Source: Mucidula mucida
Lineage: Eukaryota > Basidiomycota > Agaricomycetes > Agaricales > Physalacriaceae
Reading direction: 5' to 3'
Assembly (NCBI GenBank): GCA_015501055.1
Contig: JADNYV010000182.1
Span: forward strand, 1 to 64,000
DNA: 64,000 nucleotides
Positions 23,765 through 33,603 of this stretch are shown piece by piece. Under the pieces are notes generated by a model. That model was not told where the DNA came from. It ran no database searches and worked only from the letters and a program-made list of their open reading frames with translations. The position numbers were made by a program, and so were the translations under genes. Each line of letters begins with the position of its first letter. Position 1 is the first letter of the stretch.

Positions 23765-26700
23765 CACCCCCATTGGATGTGTACGGTCTGTTGACCAAGC
23801 CCAGTCCCTCTGCATGTAGCGCGTGCAGGACCGGTCCAAGTGGCTTTGTGAATATGTCCACCATCATTTGATTTGTCGGTACCCAATACATGGCAAAGAT
23901 CTTGTTACGAATGTGTTCCCGAATGAAATGGTAACAAATGTCGACGTGTTTGAGGTATTTTGAAGTAAGGAAGGAATTCAACACGTTGATGGAGCCTTGA
24001 TTGTCTGAAATGAGTGGGAATGGAGAGGTGCAGCAGCGCCGGAGTTGGTCGATCAACGTCTGTAGCCAGAGGCCCTCCTTCATGCCGTTGGTAAGCGCCA
24101 TGTATTCCGACTCCGTCGACAAGAGGGCTGTTGTCTTCTGCTTCACGCTTGACCATCCAAAGCAGTTCTGGTAATAGCACGCATAACCGGACATGCTCCT
24201 GTGATCAGTAGGGTCACTCCCCCAATCAGAGTCACAAAAGATCATGTCACCCCCAATGTTGCCGCCCTCATCGCCATTGAGAGTGCCAATAGCGCGTCGG
24301 ATGGGCTCACCCCCATACTCGAGCGGTAGTGCCGTGTCCCTGACAGATACTGGAGGACTTTCTTTGCAGCAAGCGCGACTTTCCTGGTAGGGCGGTGTTG
24401 TATTGCCCAAGCGCAGCACAAGTATAGGCAATGTCAGGACGAGTATATACTGCAAGGAAGAGCATGGAGCCAATGAGTTTTTGGAAGTACTTGGTGAGCT
24501 TGTGTCCGCGACATCGGGGAGAGCACTTTCGGGTGCGGGGGAGAGTTGATAGAGGGGACGTGCGAGTGGGACAGGCGAAGTAGGACAGGATTCCATGTTA
24601 TATGTGGCAAGCAGATCTTCGATATAGCCGGTCTGGTCAATCCATAGCTTACGGCGAGCACGGTCACGGGTAATGCAAATCGCAAGGAATACCTTTGCCT
24701 CGCCACAATCGGTGATTGAGAAGTGTTTGTTAAGTTCATCAATGAGCCAAGCGTACAACGGTTTGGAGTTTGTGGCAGCGAGACCGTTGTCAACATGGAT
24801 AGGGAGGTAAATGAATAATGGAGATCCATCTTCCGGCATTGGGATAGATGGGTGAGGGGGATGATGAAAGATGCCAAAGAAGAAGGCGCGGTTGATCTCC
24901 GTGCTGTGGAGGCCAAGTTCAGCGAGGACAGAGCTGAGCAAAACAAACCACTGGTGTCCAGCCTGCTTCAGTCCATAAATCACCTTCAACAGGATATTTG
25001 CAGTACACTTGTCAAACACGTCCTGATACCCCGGGACACCCTTCATGTACATCTCCTCATCCAATGGAGCATTGAGAAATGCTGTTTTGACATTGAATGT
25101 GTAAAGCTCAAGGTTGCGAACAGCAGCGTCCACCAGAACAAAACAAATGGAATTGATCTTCGCCACGGGGGCAGCTGTCTCCCCATAGTCGTCCGGCCGC
25201 TGTCTAAATCCATCAGCAACAAGACGAGCCTTGGCTTTCACCTCGGGAAATGTCTTCTCAATATACACCCATTTGCACCCCACAGCCTTCTTCCCTTGTG
25301 GAAGGACGGCTTCATGGAATACCTCCATCTTCGTCAGCCGACCAAACTCAACATTCATTGCCTCCTTCCATTGGGCCCAGTCTGGTCGCGCACAGGCTTC
25401 CTAGTACGTAAGCGGCGGCTTCGAGAGGTCCCATGTACGGCGTTGAAGAGTCTTTGATGGTAAGGAGTGGCTGAGGAAGGCGGTGGCGTATGGAGATAGA
25501 TGGTCTTGGAAAGAGTTGATGTCATCTGCCGCGTCAAGTACCTTGTGCACCGCAAAATACGCCGCTAGGACAATATTCTGATGATGCTCACTGCGCAAGA
25601 TGCGGTCTGTGAAAGGAATGTCAGTAAATTTTTTCTTTACTTTATGCATAGGTAATGCAGGTGCCTCAACATTGTTTCTGACGGTATTCGTTGGGCCCTG
25701 TGCCCCGCCCTTGGTGTTATTTCTAACGGTATTCACCGGGACGGGGTCTTGGAACGGGTCCACGGAGTTCTGAATGACGGTTTTCTCCACGGCCTTGTTT
25801 GATGTATATACGATTTCGGTGGCGTCCTCAGCTGGTGGATTGATGAAGCAATGTTTATTGCTGAGGCGTCTGTTATGAATCGCCATATTTTCACACTTTC
25901 ACATCTTATCATATCTTATCGGGGGCCTTGTCTTATCAACCAACGGACTGTTTCATCATCTGTTTCGTCATCGATCATACTCCTTTTCATTACCGAAGCC
26001 GTACTCATGTCGGACACACACCCAACACATGGATGACATCATACATGCCGATACCTCATGGACTCCCTATTGTATACACACCGCCGACACTCGTAGTACA
26101 CATGGTTGTTTCAGTATTATTACTTACATGCAGTTACCACTCGTATTTAATGGTTTCACGGACTAGTAGCATACAACACTGGGTCAAGGGCGTGGAGTAT
26201 CCCTAGTGGAAACGCGTATGGACAAGGAGTCTCAAACACAGACTTACTAGTATATAAGCAGTAGTGTAGTATCATTGTACTTTAGTTCCGATCTTGTTTA
26301 TACACCTGGCCTAGCCTAGTCTTACGAACACGAACATCTTCTTCCTTAGTTCTTGCTGTGGTACCTGGTTGAGTCTCGTGGCTTAGTCAGTCGCTAACAG
26401 CGTCCCGGACGGTTTTTGTTGAATATGACGTTGTCGGAGAAATGGTATCCACCCAATAAGTCCCTCACCATCCAGCCTTTCCTATCCTTGACATACCCAA
26501 CAAATATCCCCTCTTCCCATGGTTCATCCAGCGTCCCTCGTTTTTCCATTGGTGTGAAGAAGAAGACTTGGCAACCCCATCAACGAAGATTTGAGAGATC
26601 CGGGATTGACTTCTTGAAGAGTTTGTGTGGTGTAACACCGTGTGGAAGTGAAGAAGTGGTGAGTCTATTGATGAGATAGGACGCGGTTAGCACGGTGTCT

Positions 26701-28839
26701 CCCCAGAACGACCGTGGTAATCCAGAATCTGTAAGCAACGCGCACATCATCTTCTTTAGTCCTTGAATCATATGTTCCACTCGACCATTTTGTTGATGTG
26801 CGTACGGCACGGTGTACACATGGCAATCCCACAAGAATCAAGATACTTCTTCATTCGGCCTGCAATAAATTCCTTCGCGGCGTCACTCTGTACCGCCTTA
26901 ACAAGACCACCAACCACGAGTTCCCACTTCGTGATCGTGACCTCGAGGACTGGAGCGGCATCAGAGCGCTTGACCAGTAGATCAACACTGTTCCATAGTG
27001 TACAGTCGTCATACTGAACAAAGAAGTATTCTTGGTGTTTCGGCGTCTTGGTTGGCATAGGACCGCAGGTGTTGATGTGGACAATGTTGAGAGGATTCTT
27101 TGAGAGACCGCTGTGGAGTCGATATGGGTACCAATTCCGTTTAGCCTTTATGCATGTAACACACTCATCGCCTTCATCGTGCGACACATCATCCAATGCC
27201 AGCCCCTCAATATTGGCGCCACCATTGAGTATTTGGTTGGTTTCGCAATAATTGGTATGGCCAAGTACGCAGTGCCAATAGTACCTCGTTTTCGGCGTCT
27301 TCTTGAATGTTGGTGAAGCGGCCGCGAGGTTGACAACAGCAGGTAGACGAGGAGGTGGTTTATCAAATGAGCAGTCAAGCCAGAAGAGACATTCCTGATT
27401 CTCCGCCCAAAAGTACCTGTTAGGGTCCTTCTGTTCACCACAACGGAGAGGAAGTTTGACGCAACATTCATCATGTCCGAAACCAAAGTAGAAATAATTT
27501 TTGGTCATCGCACCGCCCGAGAGAAGATTGGTTGGGGCATCTGGCGCGTGAAGGCATTCATGGAGGATAACACGTATGGAAGTGCTGTCAGGCAGGGTGA
27601 CACGTAGATGTACTTCACCCATACCCAGGGTGGAAAGTGTTCCAGCGCATGCAGTGTTGACATCCATCGTCTGGGACAAATTGTACGAATGGAATAGTGC
27701 ACGGTCACGAATGATGTAATAGGTACAACCAGAATTGAGGAGTCCCCGGAACCTCGTGGTCAGAGCAACATATGCCACGGGGTTGCGTCGGCGCAAATCA
27801 CCAAGTGAGTTCGAGGCGTTGTCAAGGGGTCTCAATGTATCAGCCAAATAAGCGCCAAAAGTCTCAATTGTAGATGGTACATCTTTCGCCGTAGTGGTAG
27901 CCATATTTGCTTTTGCATCTTGCTTCTCTTTCGATTTCTTTTTGCCACCACTTGGTCCACCCCCAGCATTGCCACCCCCTTCAGCCCAGCATTGATCAAT
28001 CATGTGGCCATAAGGACTACGACACTGCTTGTTGGTGCAGTGAGAAGCTGTACAAGACTGACCAGTACAGCCAGACTTGCCTTGGGATTTGCTGTGTGCG
28101 TCTGATTGATGCTGAGCGAAGATTGCCCGGAATACACCCTCAATGTAGTTCTTGTCGATGACAATGCCGGGATTGTTGAGAGCAATCCCATAGACTTGCG
28201 CTTCATCCTTGAGAATGGGAGCGATGGACTTCTTGATAGCTGAGAGAATAGTGGAGTAATGAACGGCGTATGTCTCCGAAATCTTGCTCTGGTGAATTGC
28301 CGTCCTCCAGTTCTGGATGAACGCAGGCGTGTTCCTCAACGTAAACTTTTGAGCATACGCATTGTCGAAAGCTGCTTCCGCTGCAGTATACTGTCCACCC
28401 CATAAGCTCTATAAAGTTTGAGAAAAACATTGCGAGCAGTACAACCTTCTCCCAAGGTAGGAACCACCAACATTATTGTCTTAGCCAGACGTCCAGTCAA
28501 AATGAAGTAAGCCAGTCCATCTTTCACCTGCCAGTCCTCATATATGCGCCATTCCTCAGGTGTCAACTGATATGTCAACTGGGGACAGAATGATGGGTAA
28601 CGACGCGATCCAGGGCCAAATCTGGGATTGAGGAAGGTGATATGGGAAATGACATTGGACACATACATGATGTTCTCCGTTCCGAGACACCAGGCCGACC
28701 AGGTACTCGCGTCCGTTAGCTCCGGATACTCGTCAGAATGGGCGTCGTGTATCGCGAAGATTCGTGCGACGCCATATAGTAAATATTCTGAACGGGAGGT
28801 GGGAGCATCTGCGGCTGGGGAACCTGTGGCAAGGGACAA
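23765..28839 (-). pseudogene. Copia gag-protease-integrase-RT-RNase H, copy A, inactive
   Basis: Gag runs from about 28,839, with a frame change near 28,340 and a zinc knuckle with CWAEGGG near 27,990. The protease has LLNSGCT (27,720-27,740) where DSG is expected. The integrase has the CVTC zinc pair, VHINTCGPM (27,073) in place of an Asp, and an intact QSDAAKEF. A solo LTR and an in-frame TAG (25,408, after PPLTY) precede RT. RT has TFNVKTAFLN (25,093) and IHVDNGLAA (24,787), both with Asn for a catalytic Asp. RNase H keeps CDSDW, STESEYMAL and ISDNQGS. The intact RNase H beside four altered aspartates elsewhere is unusual. Confidence 0.88.
25871..26399 (+). mobile_element. Solo LTR of the E1/E2 Gypsy family inside the Copia, copy A
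   Basis: 529 bases from TGTTATGAATCGCC to CAGTCGCTAACA, matching the LTRs of E1 and E2. Target duplication GCGTC flanks it (25,866-25,870 and 26,400-26,404). No internal Gypsy sequence is present, so LTR-LTR recombination has removed the rest. The same solo LTR with the same target duplication lies in copy B. Confidence 0.93.
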
Positions 28840-29535
28840 GCTGGAGCCGGCGGTACGGAAGCATTACACCAGGGACAAGGAGGGATAGGGGGCGGAAGAT
28901 TACCCTTTTTGTTCGGTCTTACTGGAGGTACAACCGCGGGAGCAGGTGCAGTCGATTATTGGGGCGGCGAAATGGGAGGTGGCTGTGACAAGACAATCAG
29001 AACAGATGGGGCAATGAATGGGTTGTTCTGCATGATCGGGGGAGTGAAGAGATTTGGATAAGTCTGGGAAGCAATGGAAGTCATGGACATATTTGACGAG
29101 AAACGCGGATCTGAGTTCAGGCTATTGTTCTGCAACCAGAAACCGGAGTTCGGGTAAGTGTACCGGTCCGGGGACACGTGCTGGAACTGCAGTCCCTGAT
29201 TAATAATGAAAGTACTTTGGGGAGCGCTAGAAATTGAGGAGAGGCAAAATATTGCTGCTGCTCGGCGGGCACGTAGCCATACGAGGATGAGTGGAAGGGG
29301 ACGTGGGGAGCCTGTTGAATGGGAGCCTGTTGTTGCGCCTGAGAATTTGGCGTCTGTTGCGGAGAATACATAGATCCAAGGACTGATTGCAATTGGTCAT
29401 TGTACCCCCGCGGGTCTGCGTATAACGGCATACTGACCTCGGGAAACGTCCGGTTGATATCCGAAGGAAACAGCTTGTGAACGGGTCGTATGCGAGGATT
29501 ATCACGGATTCAAGATTCAGGGAAGGCCCATAACC
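28840..29535 (-). other. Copia leader and Gln/Pro-rich gag N-terminus, broken frames
   Basis: Between the gag core and the 5' LTR, minus-strand frames read SPQQTPNSQAQQQAPIQQAP and similar low-complexity sequence, broken by frame changes. The first bases inside the LTR (GGTTATGGGCC on the minus strand) are the candidate primer-binding site; I cannot assign the tRNA. Confidence 0.55.
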
Positions 29536-29828
29536 TGTAGAACCAATACAAATGTAGACCTAGAATAGGAATACAATGAACACAGAGTCCTCAACAATGA
29601 TGGAAACGTTTTATATTATACCTAGAATAGGAATACAATGAACATGGAGTCTATGCAACGAGTAAGTATTGGGACAGCTAAATAGAACGGACACACATAC
29701 CCTCAACAATGATGGAAACATTGAGGGTACGGCACATCAGCCGAGAAGGGAAATGGACATGCCCAAAGGCATAGGTAAATAGACACAAAGCAGCCAATAA
29801 GATAACAGGTCATCCTACTGACCCAACA
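29536..29828 (-). repeat. Copia 5' LTR, copy A, without MITEs
   Basis: 293 bases, TGTAGAACC to CCCAACA. It is the empty-site version of the left LTR and shows several transitions relative to it (for example CGATAC versus CAATAC). Confidence 0.92.
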
Positions 29829-29973
29829 CTGAGCCTGTGTCCCAACGATAGATGTCGTAGTGATTATTTTTACAGTCCAGGATGGAAATACTGTTGATGT
29901 CGGTCATCTCCAGTTAACAATATAGAGCTTCAACATTGGAGGATATGGGAGCCGATGCGGTCTGATATAGACG

Positions 29974-30583
29974 TCAAACATTTTCGAGGAAATGGGTAGA
30001 TAGGAAAAGATGAGTGGGGTATTCGAGTCCAGGAGTGCTGGCAAAAGCTGTGAAGTACTCGAGCTCCGCGGCACCATTGAAAACAGCGTCTGAAAGGTAA
30101 TACTCCTGCTTGACAAGATATCCAAGTTACCAAAGCAGAAAGAGACCATCGTCCTTAAAACCACAAATAAGACTTTTGATGGGTTGCGCGTCCAGGCTGG
30201 TAAGCATGGCGTCTGGAATCACAGAGTGGCCAACAAGTGTATTACACAGCTCTCGTGACAGATGAACACTTTCCGCATGCTCATTGATATTTATATAAAG
30301 GCGTATCTAGAAACATAACAATCAGTGAACAAATCGTGCAAGAAGAGCATAAGTAAGTACCTTCTTCAAGAAAACTACAACACACCTTAAACTCCCCGGT
30401 TCCAACACCAAAAATAAAGGACAACTGACTGACAACCACGTTTATACTTAAGAACCCGATGCTATCAGGAGGAAGAATGGCGGGATATGTATTAAGGAGT
30501 GTAGCAGCATCAAAGCCGGTAAGGGCGGTAAAGTACGGCCTCGCTCCAGCTTTAGTGAAAATATTGAACGAAGGCATAGCCAT
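29974..30583 (-). pseudogene. Unrecognised gene remnant with an in-frame stop
   Basis: Start ATG at 30,583 (MAMPSFNIFTKAGARPYFTA). The first exon ends at GVGTGEFK before a clean intron of about 80 bases, then phase 0 resumes with IRLYININEHAESVHLSREL and reads on to GFKDDGLFLLW. A TAA follows, yet the same frame continues sensibly (LGYLVKQEYYLSDAVFNGAA, then EYPTHLFLSTHFLENV) to a second stop at 29,974. This looks like a protein of about 170 residues broken by one nonsense change. I do not recognise the family. It lies between the Copia right end and E1. Alternatively a small intron removes the stop. Confidence 0.45.
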
Positions 30584-31088
30584 GATGAATAACTAGTGTA
30601 GCAGCAAGACAGATGAGGACAGAGAGGTGGGGAAAGAATTAACGAATATGAAAGCCTTTTAAGACTGTGAGACTCCAGGCACTTCTTTGCTATGACGCGC
30701 CACACAAACATCCAGCCATTCTCAAAAGAACATGAAACACCACATAAGTATTGGCGAGACCAACAGTAGGCAAAAACAAGGCCTGTAATTAGCGCAAGCG
30801 GCGTAGCGGTCTGCTTTTGTTTATTAGGTCAGGGTGACATGGACACAGGAAATCAATAAACGAGGCAGTAGAGGCACAAAAGCAATATTACCTGTTTGCC
30901 AATATAGGCACCTAACCGCTTAACAGCTCTAAACTTCAGTACAAACCAAACCAAGCTGCCCACTGAGCACTAGCGCCGCTGATGGCGGGGGAACACACAT
31001 CCATCTCCTCTCCAATTGTCATGGCATACATGGGCATGTCAGAGCTGGTGCAGTTACATATCACCCTGGCTATCAAAACCCTTGGGAT
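30584..31088. other. Spacer between gene remnant and E1, nothing recognised
   Basis: About 500 bases without a supported feature. It ends with GGGAT directly before the E1 left LTR. Confidence 0.4.
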
Positions 31089-31616
31089 TGTTATGAATTG
31101 CCATATTTTCATATTTTCACATCTTATCATATCTTATTGGGGACTTGTCTTATCAACCAACGGACTGTTTCATCATTTGTTTCGTCACTGATCATACTCC
31201 TTTTCATTACCAAAGCCGTACTCATGTCGGACATACGCCCAACACATGGATGACATCATACATGCCAATACCTCATGGACTTCCTATTATATACACACCA
31301 CCGACACTCGTAGCACACATGGTCGTTTCAGTATTATTACTTACATGCAGTTACCACTTGTATTTAATGGTTTCACGGGCTAGTAGCATACAACACTGGG
31401 TCAAGGGCGTGGAGTTAACCCTAGCGGAAACATGTATGGACAAGGAGTCCCAAACACAGACTTACTAGTATATAAGCAGTAGTGTAGTATCATTGTACTT
31501 TAGTTCCAATCTCGTTTATACACCTGGCCTAGCCTAGTCTTACGAACGCAAACGCTTTCTCTTTAGTTCTTGCTGTGGTACCTGGTTGAGTCTCATGGCT
31601 TAGTCAGTCGCTAACA
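31089..31616 (+). repeat. E1 left LTR, rich in transitions
   Basis: 528 bases. Relative to the other LTRs it shows many C-to-T or G-to-A changes, often at former CG sites (ACCGATC to ACTGATC, ACCGAAG to ACCAAAG, TATCGGG to TATTGGG). It includes the LTR TATA box GTATATAAG near 31,468. Confidence 0.88.
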
Positions 31617-32213
31617 GAAGATCGGAACTACTTTCTACCACCTACCACACATCCCTGATCATCGATCAGCACTTCGCTGTTTGATCATCGCACAATCCCC
31701 CATCCCCTTTTCCTGTTTACAGATTGACGGAATCCTAATCCCAGCGCACGTCCGCATACGTGTGTATTGGTCCCAGTAGCGCCGGCTAACAGTTAGAGAT
31801 AACTGTCTGGGTGCTGGAAGTAGCCGCTCTCACGAGAACAAACTTTTGGCAGTTGCACTTCAGTGGGCGCTGTTTACGGGTCAATCCCCGTTCCCAGGAA
31901 AACTTTGGCTTACCTCACACCAGAGGGACGTCGGCTGGGCAATTGCGAACTTGTGACGAGCTCTTGGGCTCCGTAGATACATAGTCAGTAGTCGGTAAAA
32001 TAGCGTAGACAGTTATAATACTACCTACTTTACTTACCTTACGATACACACCATCATTCCCCACCCTACCAAGTCCTGGATTCTATCTCAGATCTAGGCG
32101 ACTCCTCCTTATTCATCCAAACCTCTATTCCCTCACCCGTTTCATCAAAATCCGCATCTCCCATATCCCCACTTTCACCCTTTCACTCTCCGATCCTATC
32201 ACCCCGACTCATC

Positions 32214-33062
32214 ATGTCCAACGAAGCACCCGAAACCGCTCCTCACACACCCGCTCATCACGCCGATGTCGAAATCAAAGGCCGATCCTTGTCAACAAGC
32301 CTTACGACTATGACGGGGACAAGTCCAAGTACAAGAGCTGGTGGCGATCGATGTTCACATACATCCCTGACAAGAAGAACAACCTCACATCTGACTCCGA
32401 AAGGATCGATGTTGTTCTCTCCTACATCCGAGGAGATCATGTAGATGCATGGGTCCAGAACTACTCGGACCAGAACTTCGACGAGGAAGAAGAGGAATGG
32501 ACAGTCTCTTGGACGGAGTTCAAGGAAGATTGAAGGAGCGATTTGTGGATTCCAACCTCGCGCGAGACGCGCAAGACCAGATCGAGCGGTTGCGCCAGGG
32601 GCAAGATACCGCTCAAGATTTCTTCCAGAAGTTCGAGGTCCTGCTCACTCAGGCAGGATATTCAAAGGATGATGCATTTGTTGTACGACTTCTCGAGACC
32701 AACGTCAACGAGAAGATCATTGATCAGATCTATGGTAGCTGAGACGGGTTGCCAGAGAAGTACAAGGATTGGAAGGCACAGATCCTTCAGATTGATCAGC
32801 TGTGGAGAAGACGGGCGGCGAGCAAGAGGTCCGGCATGCAGTCCCGACCCCAAGCTCCGCAGGCGGCTATATCGAGAGCCAATCCTACGAACCCACCCCC
32901 AACGCCGATCACACGACGAGATGCCACCGGTGTTACCTATGGAGGAGCCGGCAGGCCAATGGACATCGACAATGCACGTCAAGAGGACTTTGTTTCAGCT
33001 GTGGCGAACACGGCCATGTCAGCAGGTTCTGTCCCAAGAAGGGTCGACCCCAGACGATTCGG
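32214..33062 (+). pseudogene. E1 gag, 5' part, frameshifted
   Basis: Begins MSNEAPETAPHTPAHHADVE as in the intact E2 gag. A one-base deletion near 32,530 and a CGA-to-TGA change near 32,741 break the frame. A CCHC zinc knuckle (CFSCGEHGHVSRFC) is readable at 32,985-33,030 in another frame. The frame is cut at 33,062 by E2. Confidence 0.85.
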
Positions 33063-33592
33063 TGTTAGCGACTGACTAAGCCACGAGACTCAACCAGGTA
33101 CCACAGCAAGAACTAAGGAAGAAAGTGTTCGCGTTCGTAAGACTAGGCTAGGCCAGGTGTATAAACGAGATCGGAACTAAAGTACAATGATACTATACTA
33201 CTGCTTATATACTAGTAAGCCTGTGTTTGGGACTCCTTGTCCATACATGTTTCCGCTAGGGATAACTCCACGCCCTTGACCCAGTGTTGTATGCTACTAG
33301 TCCGTGAAACCATTAAATACGAGTGGTAACTGCATGTAAGTAATAATACTGAAACAACCATGTGTGCTACGAGTGTCGGTGGTGTGTATACAATAGGGAG
33401 TCCATGAGGTATCGGCATGTATGATGTCATCCATGTGTTGGGCGTGTGTCCGACATGAGTACGGCTTCGGTAATGAAAAGGGGTATGATCGGTGACGAAA
33501 CAGATGATGAAACGGTCCGTTGGTTGATAAGACAAGGCTCTCGATAAGATATGATAAGATGTGAAAATGTGAAAATATGGCGATTCATAACA
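33063..33592 (-). repeat. E2 3' LTR
   Basis: 530 bases in reverse orientation, TGTTAGCGACTGAC to GATTCATAACA on the plus strand. The polypurine tract lies next to it at 33,593-33,605 (CACCCCCTCCTTA on the plus strand). Confidence 0.92.
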
Positions 33593-33603
33593 TCACCCCC
33601 TCC

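Larger units (their letters stand above)
15344..28839. repeat. Segmental duplication, copy A (seen to at least 27,334)
   Basis: Copy A matches copy B in direct orientation with a constant offset of 30,796 bases up to about 20,200, then 30,791 up to about 23,000. After the Copia 3' end and the E4 insertion the offset becomes 36,666. The block carries two FunK1 genes, a NOC4-like fragment, two MITEs, most of a Copia element and a solo LTR. Copy B leaves the window at the base matching 27,334, so the right border cannot be seen; the end given is the gag part of the Copia. The left border lies in the 3' flank of the NADH dehydrogenase gene. Confidence 0.9.
22982..29828 (-). mobile_element. Ty1/Copia LTR retrotransposon in copy A (complete ends, decayed)
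   Basis: Both LTRs start TGTAGAACC and end CCCAACA, and a 5-base target duplication CTGAG flanks the element (22,977-22,981 and 29,829-29,833). The element runs on the minus strand: 5' LTR at right, then gag, protease, integrase, RT and RNase H. Nested inserts are two MITEs in the left LTR and a solo Gypsy LTR in the integrase/RT spacer. Shared stops and catalytic substitutions show it was dead before duplication. Copy A also has private one-base deletions, for example near 24,322, 24,390, 24,503 and 26,815. Confidence 0.93.

Noticed and set aside
23765..28839. Biosynthetic or other host cluster between the FunK1 blocks
   Set aside because: All sizeable frames between the kinase blocks are retrotransposon parts; no metabolic enzymes were found.
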